Positions 7,931-15,599 of a DNA stretch of 64,000 bases are shown here, piece by piece. The position numbers were made by a program, and so were the translations under genes. How positions within the stretch are numbered: position 1 is the stretch's first letter; the number at the start of each line of letters is the position of its first letter. The notes beneath the pieces are model-generated. The model searched no databases. It was given only the letters and a program-made list of their open reading frames with translations, and was not told the DNA's origin. Source of the DNA: Stigmatella erecta (GTDB lineage Bacteria; Myxococcota; Myxococcia; Myxococcales; Myxococcaceae); contig NZ_FOIJ01000013.1 in assembly GCF_900111745.1 (NCBI RefSeq), positions 167,614-231,613 of the forward strand, given 5' to 3'.

Positions 7931-9442
7931 CTACTCCAGCCAACGTGCCAGCCGCGCCGCAAGCCCCTTCATGCCCTTTCCCGTGTAGGGGGGGTAGAAG
8001 ACCGAGGCGGCCGAGGGCAGCGCCTGCGTCATCACCGCGCGCTCGTGGCTGAAGGTCCGGAAGCCGTGGTGGCCGTGGTAGTTGCCCAGGCCACTCATGC
8101 CCACGCCGCCAAAGGGCAGGTTCGGGTTGACGAACTGCAGGAGCACGTTGTTCACCACCGCCCCGCCCGAGGTGGTGCGCTGGAGGATCTCCTCCACGCG
8201 CCGGCCATCCTGGCTGAAGATGTAGAGGGCCAGGGGCTTTCCGCCCGCGTTGATGTGGCCATACACCTCGTCCAGCTCGCGGAACGTCAGGATGGGCAGC
8301 ACGGGGCCGAAGATTTCCGCCTCCATGACGGCCATGTCCGGCCGCACGCCCGACAGCAGCGTGGGGGCCACATACCGCGCCGCGGCATCCTCCTGGCCGC
8401 CCACCTCCAGCTTCGCCCCCGAGGCCACCGAGCGGGCAATCACGTCCCGGATGCGCTGGAATGCCCCGTCGTCCACCAGCCGGGCGAAGTCCGGGCTGTC
8501 CTGGCGCGCCTTCTCCCCGGCGCCATAGAAGGCCGTCAGGGTCTGCTTGGCGTGCTCCAGGAACTCCCGCTCCCGCGAGGCGTGGACGAAGATGTAGTCC
8601 GGCGCGATGCACGTCTGCCCGGCGTTGAGGCACTTGCCCCACATGATGCGCTCGGCCGCGGCCTTCACGTCCGCGGTGGCATCCACGATGACCGGGGACT
8701 TGCCGCCCAGCTCCAGCGTCACGCCGGCCAGGTGCTTCGCCGCGGCCATCATCACCCGCTGGCCGATGCGCGGGTTGCCCGTGAAGAAGAAGTGGTCGAA
8801 GGGCTGCTCCAGCAGCGCATCGCCCAGGGCCGCGCCGCCGCGCAGCAGCGCCACCTCGCGCTCCTCGAACACGTCCCGCACGAGCGTCTCCAGGAAGGCG
8901 GCGGTGTGGGGCGTCTTCTCGCTGGGCTTGAGCACCACGCAGTTGCCCGCGGCCACCGCAGCGATGAGCGGGTTGATGGCCAGCGCGAACGGGTAGTTCC
9001 ACGGGGAGATGATGAGCACCACGCCCTTGGCCTCGGGGCGGATGTGGCTCGTGGTGCCCGCCAGCAGCGGCGGGGTGCCCACGCGCTGGGGCTTCATCCA
9101 CGCCTTGAGGTGCTTCACCGTGTGGTTCAGCTCGCCCATCACCGCCTGCACCTCCGACAGGTCCACCTCCATGCCCGGCTTGCGGAAGTCCGCGTGGATG
9201 GCGGCCGCCAGCGCCTCGCGCCGCTCCAGGATGGCCGTCTTGAGCTTGCGCAGCCGCGCGATGCGCTCCGCGGCCGGGGTGCGCGACATCGTCCAGCGGT
9301 GGGCCCGCTGGGCCTCGAACACCTCACGCACGCGCTTCGGGTCCACGAAGTCCTCGGGCACCGGCGCCACCTTCGGGAAGGGCGGTGCGGTGGGAAAGGG
9401 CACGGACTGGGAGGAAGAGGCCGTCTTCGCGTTTTCCATCAT
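7931..9442 (-). CDS. Aldehyde dehydrogenase, ALDH3-like (copy B)
   Basis: A 503-aa paralog of the adjacent dehydrogenase, with the same ALDH3 signature blocks: PWNYPF, KPSEKTPHTAAFLETLVRD, LELGGKSP with Glu near 244 and GQTCIAPDY with Cys near 278. Several stretches, including VIVDATADVKAAAERI, are identical in both copies, so tandem duplication is clear. It carries about 25 extra N-terminal residues rich in Ser, Pro and Ala. AGGAG lies one base before ATG 9448, seven before ATG 9442 and ten before ATG 9439; 9442 has the best spacing, but any of the three could be used. It is first in a likely operon and divergent from the PLD-like gene. Confidence 0.93.
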   Translation of the reverse strand: MMENAKTASSSQSVPFPTAPPFPKVAPVPEDFVDPKRVREVFEAQRAHRWTMSRTPAAERIARLRKLKTAILERREALAAAIHADFRKPGMEVDLSEVQAVMGELNHTVKHLKAWMKPQRVGTPPLLAGTTSHIRPEAKGVVLIISPWNYPFALAINPLIAAVAAGNCVVLKPSEKTPHTAAFLETLVRDVFEEREVALLRGGAALGDALLEQPFDHFFFTGNPRIGQRVMMAAAKHLAGVTLELGGKSPVIVDATADVKAAAERIMWGKCLNAGQTCIAPDYIFVHASREREFLEHAKQTLTAFYGAGEKARQDSPDFARLVDDGAFQRIRDVIARSVASGAKLEVGGQEDAAARYVAPTLLSGVRPDMAVMEAEIFGPVLPILTFRELDEVYGHINAGGKPLALYIFSQDGRRVEEILQRTTSGGAVVNNVLLQFVNPNLPFGGVGMSGLGNYHGHHGFRTFSHERAVMTQALPSAASVFYPPYTGKGMKGLAARLARWLE

Positions 9443-9535
9443 GGGCATGCTCCTGGGCAGCAGGGTCCGTAGAGCCTGGAGGGGGCCCCGTCAATCGCTT
9501 GGCGGTCCGGTCAGGCTGTGCGATAATGTAGGATA

Positions 9536-10144
9536 ATGATGCGGCCTCTTCAGGCAGAACTCCTCCAGGGCCGGGCGCTCTACCGGGAAGTGGTGCTGGG
9601 CAAGCTGGCGCACGCCCGGGAGTCCGTGTGGGTGGCCACCGCGAACGTGAAGGCGATGTTCGTGGAGCAGGGGGGCCAGTTCGCCCCGGTGCTGGAGCTG
9701 TTCGACCGGCTGGCGGCGCGCGGGGTGGCGCTGCGGCTCCTGCACGCGGAGCTGCCCAGCCGGCCCTTCCGCGAGGCGTTCGACGCGCGCGCCCGGCTGG
9801 TGCGCGGGGGGCTGGAGCTGAAGGTGTGCCCGCGCGTGCACTTCAAGGCGGTGGTGGTGGATGGGGCGTGGGCCTACGTGGGCAGCGCCAACCTCACCGG
9901 CGCGGGGCTGGGCGCCAAGGGGGAGGATGTCCGCAACTTCGAGCTGGGCTTCGTCACCGAGGACTTCGACGTCATCGACCGCGTCACGGCGCTCTATGCG
10001 GCGGTGTGGGATGGGGCGGAGTGCCGGGGCTGCCGGTTGAAGGCGGTCTGTCCGGACCCGATCTTGTCCTCTGTCGGGAAGCCGGCAAAAACGCGGGAGC
10101 CCGGCGCCATCCGCCTGGGCCAGTCCCGGCGCCTCCGGCGCTGA
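9536..10144 (+). CDS. Single-HKD phospholipase D-like protein with C-terminal Cys cluster
   Basis: A 202-aa phospholipase D superfamily protein. One HKD motif is visible: HFKAVVVD followed by GSANLTGAGLG. The first half (WVATANVKAMF, LAARGVALRLLH) fits the PLD fold. Family members with one motif usually work as dimers, like the Nuc-type nucleases, so nuclease or phosphodiesterase activity is likely but the substrate cannot be told. After the domain comes a CRGCRLKAVC cluster that could bind a metal, followed by a basic tail, which leans toward nucleic acid binding (inference). Two adjacent ATGs (9536, 9539) are possible starts and the Shine-Dalgarno is weak. No signal peptide is seen. Confidence 0.8.
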   Translation: MMRPLQAELLQGRALYREVVLGKLAHARESVWVATANVKAMFVEQGGQFAPVLELFDRLAARGVALRLLHAELPSRPFREAFDARARLVRGGLELKVCPRVHFKAVVVDGAWAYVGSANLTGAGLGAKGEDVRNFELGFVTEDFDVIDRVTALYAAVWDGAECRGCRLKAVCPDPILSSVGKPAKTREPGAIRLGQSRRLRR

Positions 10145-10160
10145 CAAGGGGAGTTCCACG

Positions 10161-10763
10161 ATGAAGCTCTATTTCTGCCCGCAGACCCGCGCCACCCGTC
10201 CCCGCTGGATGCTCGAGGAGCTGGGCGTGCCCTACGAGCTGGCGCTCATCGACGTCATGAAGGGTGAGCAGAAGCAGGAGTCGTACATGAAGGTCCACCC
10301 GCTGGGGTATGTGCCCGCGCTGGATGACGGTGGGCACATCTTCTTCGAGTCCGCGGCCATCGTGCAGTACCTGGCCGACAAGTACGCGGACCAGGGCTTT
10401 GCCCCGGCGCTGGGCTCGAAGGAGCGCGGCGAATACTACCAGTGGATCTCCTTCGCCATGACGGAGCTGGAGCCGAGCCTCGTCACCATCCTCATGCAGA
10501 CCCGGTTCCTCCCCGAGGACCAGCGCAGCCCCGAGGCCATGGCCAAGGCGGTGGCGCGCTACAAGGTCGTGTGTGCCGTCTTGGAGGAGCGGATGAAGAA
10601 CCGCGAGTACATCGTCGGGGCCCGCTTCTCCGCCGCGGACATCGTCGTGGGCGCGGTGCTGTTCTTCGGCACCATGCTCGGCCAGGGCAAGGAGTTCCCG
10701 GCCCTGCAGGCCTACCTCGGGCGCGTCACCGCGCGCCCCGCGGCGAAGAAGGCCTTCGCCTAG
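10161..10763 (+). CDS. Glutathione S-transferase
   Basis: A 200-aa cytosolic GST. The N-terminal thioredoxin-fold domain (about 1-80) begins MKLYFCPQTRATRPRWMLEE, has the cis-Pro in LGYVPALDD, and the glutathione-binding ESAAIVQYLAD motif. The all-alpha C-terminal domain (about 90-200) includes FSAADIVVGAVL, the conserved N-capping/hydrophobic-staple helix of GSTs. It probably conjugates glutathione to electrophiles or acts in stress defence; subclass and substrate are unknown. GGGGAG lies about eight bases before ATG 10161, and the gene begins 16 bp after the PLD-like gene. Its stop overlaps that of the convergent AraC-type regulator by CTAG. Confidence 0.92.
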   Translation: MKLYFCPQTRATRPRWMLEELGVPYELALIDVMKGEQKQESYMKVHPLGYVPALDDGGHIFFESAAIVQYLADKYADQGFAPALGSKERGEYYQWISFAMTELEPSLVTILMQTRFLPEDQRSPEAMAKAVARYKVVCAVLEERMKNREYIVGARFSAADIVVGAVLFFGTMLGQGKEFPALQAYLGRVTARPAAKKAFA

Positions 10764-11620
10764 GAGCTGCCCGTCTCCTCGCGCCCCTGCTTCGCCTCTT
10801 CCGGGGCGGGGGCGTGGCGGTGCTGGTCCCTCCAGGTGCTGGGGGACTCGCCCACCAGCTTGCGGAACAGGCTGCTGAAGTGCTGCAGCGAGGCGCAGCC
10901 GACATCCACCGCCACCGCGGTGAGCTTCATGTCCGTCTCCAGGAGCAGCGCCTGCGCGGTGCGCACCTGCACCGCGTTGAGCTCCGCCTGGAAGGACGTG
11001 CCCGCCTCCTTCAACCGGCGCTGGAGCGTGCGCTCGGACATGCCCATCTCGCGCGCCGTGTCCGCCAGGTTGGCGTTCACCAGCCGGGGCCGCAGCACCC
11101 GGTGCAGCTCCTGCAGCACGGGCGCCTGGCCCGTGGCCACGTCGATGAGCTGCTGAATCTCCGCGAGCAGCGGCGCCGAGCGCGTCTCCGGCAGGCCCAG
11201 CCACGCCATGGCCTCCGCCGTGCTGGTGAACACCTTGCTGGGGTAGGAGGGGCTCAGCAGGCTGTAGAAGCCGCCCACGGTGGCGCCCACCAGCCCCTCG
11301 GGCCGCACCAGCGCCTGGCGCACCACGGACGAGGCGAACTCGCGCTCGCGCTGCTGCATGTACTTCACGAACAGGGTGAAGGCCGACGGGTCCGGCGCCT
11401 CCAGCCACCGCGCATCCACCAGCGAGGCGTGCGGCGCGCGCGGCGTCTTCTCCACATCCAGCACCTCGATGAGCCGCCGGACCTGGGACTCCGCCGGGCG
11501 GCCCCAGAGGCTGAACCCGCACAGGTCCTCCTCGGCGTACCAGTGGAGAAAGCCATCGCCCATCAGGTACCGGCCGATGGGGTCCCGGAGGTAATCGTCG
11601 ACTCCGTCTGCCGAGCGCAC
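10760..11620 (-). CDS. AraC-family transcriptional regulator with STAS-like N-terminus
   Basis: About 286 aa. The C-terminal third is an AraC/XylS double helix-turn-helix: MGMSERTLQRRLKEAGTSF for the first helix pair and LQHFSSLFRKLVGESPSTW for the second, DNA-contacting one. The N-terminal part (ILE/LVDARWL strands, DPSAFTLFVKYMQQR) resembles the STAS/SpoIIAA-like sensory domain found in some myxobacterial regulators rather than a cupin; this is a tentative reading. The start is uncertain: the first plausible in-frame start is GTG 11620, which lies inside the desaturase gene upstream (58-bp overlap). The overlap suggests translational coupling and that this regulator may govern lipid desaturation. 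Confidence 0.8.
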   Translation of the reverse strand: MRSADGVDDYLRDPIGRYLMGDGFLHWYAEEDLCGFSLWGRPAESQVRRLIEVLDVEKTPRAPHASLVDARWLEAPDPSAFTLFVKYMQQREREFASSVVRQALVRPEGLVGATVGGFYSLLSPSYPSKVFTSTAEAMAWLGLPETRSAPLLAEIQQLIDVATGQAPVLQELHRVLRPRLVNANLADTAREMGMSERTLQRRLKEAGTSFQAELNAVQVRTAQALLLETDMKLTAVAVDVGCASLQHFSSLFRKLVGESPSTWRDQHRHAPAPEEAKQGREETGSS

Positions 11621-12462
11621 GGTGCCGCACCATAGCTCCGGACCACGTGCGTCACCCACCGGGGATTGATGGGGGCCTGGGAGGTTTGCAGTGCTGGACG
11701 AATGCGCCCCGCCTCCGCCAGCTTCTGCGTGGCGGCCGACAGTTCCCGCCACGGCGCCTGCGGCCACAGGTGGTGCGCCTGGTGGTACCCCGCATTGAAG
11801 AAGAAAAAGTTATAAAACGGGGAAGTCGAGGTGGTGGCGAGCGCATCCCGCTGGCGCGCGTCCGTGTCGAAGTGGGCCGCGAGGTTGAGCCAGTGAATGG
11901 AGACCTGGCCTGCGAGCCACAGGCCCAGCAGGGCGAGCCCCTGGGCGGGCCGCCAGCAGAGCAGCGCCAGGAGGGTGCCATCCACCACCGCGAAGTCCAG
12001 CAGCAGCTCCAGCCGGCGGCGGCGCGTCTTCGCGGCGCGCCACACCTGGCTCAGCATGCCGAAGGGCCACACCCAGGGCGTCAGCGTGGAGCGCACCAGG
12101 TAGCGCGGCACGCTCTCGCCGGGGCGGCGCTGGCCCCAGTCCCCGGGCCCGTCGTTGAACCGGTGGTGGTTGAAGTGGTGCAGCGAGTAGCCCCGGAAGG
12201 GGAACCCACACGCGAGCCCGAGCGTTCGGGAGACCACGGCCCGGAGGAGGGCGGGCTTCGCGATGGGCAGGTGCATGTGGTTGTGCAGCACGGCGTAGTT
12301 CCAGAACAACACCGCCCACCCCAGCACGAGCAGGCCCAGCCGCCCTCCCCACGGCAGCGCTTCCCAGGTGACGAGAAAGGCGGGGAACCAGCCCCACCAG
12401 AGCGCGTGAACAGCAAGGCTGGGCCAGTCCAACGAGGGAGACGCCGAGGAAGGAGGAGTCAC
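11563..12462 (-). CDS. Membrane fatty acid desaturase family protein
   Basis: A 299-aa integral membrane di-iron enzyme. All three His boxes are present: HNHMH, HHFNHH and HQAHH, arranged as in acyl-lipid desaturase/hydroxylase families. Hydrophobic segments at about 15-55, 75-90 and 165-190 would span the membrane. It probably introduces a double bond or hydroxyl into acyl chains or carotenoid-like lipids; the position cannot be told. The start is GTG 12462 with a poor Shine-Dalgarno. The 3' end overlaps the AraC-type gene on the same strand by 58 bp, and the final ~20 residues are polar and untypical, possibly a lengthened C-terminus. Confidence 0.87.
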   Translation of the reverse strand: MTPPSSASPSLDWPSLAVHALWWGWFPAFLVTWEALPWGGRLGLLVLGWAVLFWNYAVLHNHMHLPIAKPALLRAVVSRTLGLACGFPFRGYSLHHFNHHRFNDGPGDWGQRRPGESVPRYLVRSTLTPWVWPFGMLSQVWRAAKTRRRRLELLLDFAVVDGTLLALLCWRPAQGLALLGLWLAGQVSIHWLNLAAHFDTDARQRDALATTSTSPFYNFFFFNAGYHQAHHLWPQAPWRELSAATQKLAEAGRIRPALQTSQAPINPRWVTHVVRSYGAAPCARQTESTITSGTPSAGT

Positions 12463-12542
12463 ACCGCTGATGTACGTCTCGCGGTACCTCCCGGCTTCTT
12501 TTCAGGCGCCAAGAAGTTGCGAAAAAGCGATCCCTGGCCGTT

Positions 12543-12899
12543 TTAGCGGATGGCCCCCGCCACCTGGCTGATGAGCTTGAGCTGCGCGGGCTCCAGGCGC
12601 CGCAGGGTGCGCAGCACCCGGCGGACCTCGGGCCGCTCCCCGTACTCATGGGGGTCCTCGGCCACCTCCACGGGCTTGTCCGGAGAGGAGACCCCGAGCA
12701 GCACGTCCGAGGAGCAGCTGAGCACCAGGCACAGGCGCCGCAGCGTCTTCACGCTGGGCAGCATGTGGCCGCGCTCGAGCCTTCCGTACACCTCCGTGGC
12801 GATGCCCACCCGCTCCGCCACATCCGCCTGGGTCAGGTCCAACCGCTGCCGGGCCGCGCGCACGGCCGCTCCGATGATGGTCGCCAGTCGCTGTTCCAT
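12543..12899 (-). CDS. XRE-family helix-turn-helix regulator
   Basis: A 118-aa DNA-binding protein. An HTH_3/XRE domain at about residues 5-65 is evident from GAAVRAARQRLDLTQADVAE, the recognition-helix segment ATEVYGRLERG and the following PSVKTLRRLCLVL helix. The C-terminal 50 residues are acidic then basic (RRVLRTLRRLEPAQLKL) and may mediate oligomerisation. Either ATG 12899 or GTG 12911 may be used; neither has a strong Shine-Dalgarno. The desaturase gene begins 80 bp downstream on the same strand, so it could be a regulatory partner, but the target is unknown. Confidence 0.87.
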   Translation of the reverse strand: MEQRLATIIGAAVRAARQRLDLTQADVAERVGIATEVYGRLERGHMLPSVKTLRRLCLVLSCSSDVLLGVSSPDKPVEVAEDPHEYGERPEVRRVLRTLRRLEPAQLKLISQVAGAIR

Positions 12900-13018
12900 G
12901 GCTGCAGACACCTATGAAAAGGGCGTGGACCCCCATGGACGCGGCACGCGCCCATCGAGGGAGAAGCCGCTGTTTTCAAGCGGCGACGTGGGAATCACAG
13001 TACGCGAGGCATCTGACA

Positions 13019-13046
13019 TCCCAGGACTCCCGGAGGCGTCCTGGGA
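13019..13046 (-). terminator. Hairpin downstream of the Tat-pirin gene
   Basis: A perfect 9-bp inverted repeat, TCCCAGGAC and GTCCTGGGA, with a 10-nt loop, 50 bp past the stop of the pirin gene. There is no T-run, so it is a terminator-like hairpin at best; it could also be an operator for the XRE gene. Confidence 0.35.
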
Positions 13047-13096
13047 CGGTCTTCCGACACGGTTTGGCAACCCCTCCCGCGGCGTTCCCTGGCGCC

Positions 13097-14065
13097 CTAA
13101 ATCCTGTCCAGCACGCCCCGCTGGTAGTCGGCGATGGCCTGGCGGATTTCCGCCTCCGTGTTCATGACAAAGGGGCCGTGCTGGACGATGGGCTCGTGGA
13201 GAGGCTTTGCCGCCGCCACCAGCACCGCGCTGCGCCGGTCCCGGGCCTGGAGGCGCAGGCGCTTGCCTGGCCCGAGCAGGGCCAGCTGCCCCTCGCGCAC
13301 CGCCGAGGCCTTGTCGCCAGGGCCCACGTGCACCTGGCCGCCATGGACGAAGGCGAAGGCCACGTGGGCCTCGGGCAGCTCCAGCTCGAAGGGCTGATCA
13401 TCCTCCAGCGCGAGCGTGAGCAGGGTGGGCTGGGTGGGCCGGTCCCGCACGGGGCCTGAGAGGCCCTGGGGGCTGCCGGCGATGACGCGCAGCTGGCTGC
13501 CCGCGGAGGAGAGCTTCGCCTCGGCGAGCCTGCCGGGCTGCAAGTCCTGGTAGTACGGCGGGCACATCTTCTCTTGGGCCGGCAGGTTGATCCACAGCTG
13601 GAAGCCCGACATCAGCCCCGCCTCCTGCTCGGGCATCTCGGAGTGGATGATGCCGCGGCCGGCGGTCATCCACTGAGCGCCCCGGCCCTGGATGAGCCCC
13701 GAGTTGCCCCGGCTGTCGCGGTGGCGCATGCGCCCGTCCATCATCACCGTCACCGTCTCGAAGCCACGGTGCGGGTGGTCCGGAAAGCCGGCGATGTACG
13801 CGTTGGCGTCGTTGGAGTGGAACCGGTCGAGCATCAGGAACGGATCCAGGTGGCGCAGCGCGGGCTGGTGGATGACGCGCGTGAGCTTCACCCCCGCGCC
13901 GTCCGTGGCGGGCACCCCCGCGAGCGTGCGCACCACGGTCCGGTCCGAGGTGGGGACGAAGAGGGGCGCCTGGGTGCCAGGCTCCGTGCTCGCACGGCAT
14001 CCCATCGCCAGGGACATTCCTGTCAGGACCGAGTCGCGGAGAAACCGCCGGCGCGTCACGTTCAT
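13097..14065 (-). CDS. Pirin-family protein with Tat signal (exported)
   Basis: A 322-aa bicupin. The N-terminus has a twin-arginine motif, TRRRFLRD, a hydrophobic core and LAMGC, so it is probably Tat-exported and possibly lipidated. The pirin domain follows: PHRGFETVT and IIHSEM supply the family's metal ligands (two His, then His and Glu), and the C-terminal cupin (about 190-300) has PLHEPIVQHGPFVMN, typical of pirins. Many bacterial pirins are quercetin dioxygenase-like or act in stress responses; no substrate is evident here. Known pirins are generally cytosolic, so export is unusual. I use ATG 14065, which begins right before the Tat motif. Divergent from the amidohydrolase gene. Confidence 0.88.
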   Translation of the reverse strand: MNVTRRRFLRDSVLTGMSLAMGCRASTEPGTQAPLFVPTSDRTVVRTLAGVPATDGAGVKLTRVIHQPALRHLDPFLMLDRFHSNDANAYIAGFPDHPHRGFETVTVMMDGRMRHRDSRGNSGLIQGRGAQWMTAGRGIIHSEMPEQEAGLMSGFQLWINLPAQEKMCPPYYQDLQPGRLAEAKLSSAGSQLRVIAGSPQGLSGPVRDRPTQPTLLTLALEDDQPFELELPEAHVAFAFVHGGQVHVGPGDKASAVREGQLALLGPGKRLRLQARDRRSAVLVAAAKPLHEPIVQHGPFVMNTEAEIRQAIADYQRGVLDRI

Positions 14066-14140
14066 GGGCACAGCATACCTCCGGGACGGTGCCAGGGCAG
14101 GGGGAAGCATGGCCTTCGATGGACGCTAAAACCTGGGCTA

Positions 14141-14154
14141 CACGCCCGGGTGTG
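14141..14154. promoter_or_regulatory. Near-palindrome in the pirin/amidohydrolase divergent spacer
   Basis: CACGCCCGGGTGTG is a 14-bp palindrome with one mismatched pair and is flanked by GGGC and GCCC. It lies midway between two divergent starts, where an operator would be expected. High-GC palindromes can occur by chance. Confidence 0.25.
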
Positions 14155-14246
14155 GCCCAGGGCACGGAAGGGCGGGGCGCTGTCGCCAGCCGGGGGGCTG
14201 TTCCGGTAGGGCGGGGGGGAACGTCCGTCTGCCGGAAGGGGTGAGC

Positions 14247-15599
14247 ATGGGGTCGATCGTGTTGAAGGGAGGGTGTGTCCTGTCGCTCGATTCATCCGTG
14301 GGGGATTTCGAGCGGGCGGATGTCTTGGTTGAGGGGGAGCGCATCGCGGCGATCCAGCCCACGGTGAATGTCCCGGGCGCGGAGGTCATCGACGCCTCGA
14401 ACCGGCTCGTCCTGCCAGGCTTCGTGGACACCCACCGGCACCTGTGGGAGGGCATCCTGCGCAACATCTTGCCGGATGGGACGCTGGAGGATTACTTCCG
14501 GGACATCATGGGCGTCCTGGGCCCCGTCTACCGTCCCGAGGATGTCTACGTGGGCACGCTCGTGAGCGCGCTGGGCGCCCTCAACGCGGGGGTGACGACG
14601 GTGCTCGACTGGGCGCACATCCAGAACTCTCCGGAGCACACCGACGCCTCGCTTCAGGCGCTGCGGGACTCCGGAATGCGGGCCGTGTTTGCCTATGGCG
14701 CGCCGTCCCGGGAAGGGCTCAATCCCCGCTACCCCGAGGACCTGCGCCGCATCAGCGCGCAATCCTTCGCGTCGAAGGAGCAATTGCTGACGCTGGCGTG
14801 GGCCGGGATGAGCCCGGAGCAGGGGGCGCTGGAGGACACCGCCCGGACGTGGCGCTTGGCCCGGGAGGTGGGCGCGCGGATCAGCGTGCACGCGGGCTTC
14901 CCGGGCATTCCCCCCGGACGGTTCGCGGAGGCCGCCCGCACCGGGGTGCTGGGGCCGGATGTCACCTATATCCACTGCGGCATGTTCTCCCCGGAGGAGT
15001 GGAAGGCCATCGCGGACACCGGGGGCACGGTGTCGCTCTCCGCGCCGGTGGAGCTGCAGATGGGGCATGGCATGCCGCCCCTTCAGGCCTCGCTGGACGC
15101 GGGCCTCCGGCCCAGCCTGAGCGTGGATGTGGAGACCTCGGTGCCCGGGGACTTCTTCACCCAGATGCGCGCGGTGTTCGCGTTGCAGCGCGGGCTGGCG
15201 CACGCCCGGGGCCACGCGGGAGGCGTGGCGCCGCGGTTGCTCACCGCGCGGGAGGTGCTGGAGTTCGCGACGGTCGAAGGCGCACGGGCCAACGGGCTGG
15301 GGCACAAGGTGGGAACACTCACGCCGGGCAAGCAGGCGGACATTGTGCTGCTGCGCACGGACCTCATCAACGTGATGCCGGTGAACAGCGCCGTGGGCGC
15401 CGCCGTGCTGGGCATGGACACCAGCAACGTGGACACCGTGCTGGTGGCGGGGAGGGTGCTCAAGCGGGACGGCCAGCTGACCGGCGTGGACCTGTCCGCC
15501 CTGCGGGAGCGGGTGTACCGCTCCCGGGACTTCGTGGTGGCCCGGTCCGGCTACCGCGCGCCCTTCGGGGGCGGGGGCGGGAAGACCGTCCAGCCATAG
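14247..15599 (+). CDS. TRZ/ATZ-type amidohydrolase (metal-dependent deaminase/chlorohydrolase family)
   Basis: A 450-aa amidohydrolase-superfamily enzyme with a composite beta-sandwich (residues 1-60 and about 385-440) around a TIM barrel. Metal ligands are visible in DTHRHLWE, ISVHAGF and YIHCGMF, with a conserved Asp in SVDVETS. The closing KQADIVLLRTD block is typical of the S-adenosylhomocysteine deaminase/chlorohydrolase group. It hydrolyses an amino or halide group from a heterocycle, but the substrate cannot be read from sequence. ATG 14247 has AAGGGG six bases upstream; GTG 14241 is an alternative. The gene's last 49 bp overlap the convergent sigma-54 regulator gene, so antisense interference is possible. 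Confidence 0.9.
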   Translation: MGSIVLKGGCVLSLDSSVGDFERADVLVEGERIAAIQPTVNVPGAEVIDASNRLVLPGFVDTHRHLWEGILRNILPDGTLEDYFRDIMGVLGPVYRPEDVYVGTLVSALGALNAGVTTVLDWAHIQNSPEHTDASLQALRDSGMRAVFAYGAPSREGLNPRYPEDLRRISAQSFASKEQLLTLAWAGMSPEQGALEDTARTWRLAREVGARISVHAGFPGIPPGRFAEAARTGVLGPDVTYIHCGMFSPEEWKAIADTGGTVSLSAPVELQMGHGMPPLQASLDAGLRPSLSVDVETSVPGDFFTQMRAVFALQRGLAHARGHAGGVAPRLLTAREVLEFATVEGARANGLGHKVGTLTPGKQADIVLLRTDLINVMPVNSAVGAAVLGMDTSNVDTVLVAGRVLKRDGQLTGVDLSALRERVYRSRDFVVARSGYRAPFGGGGGKTVQP

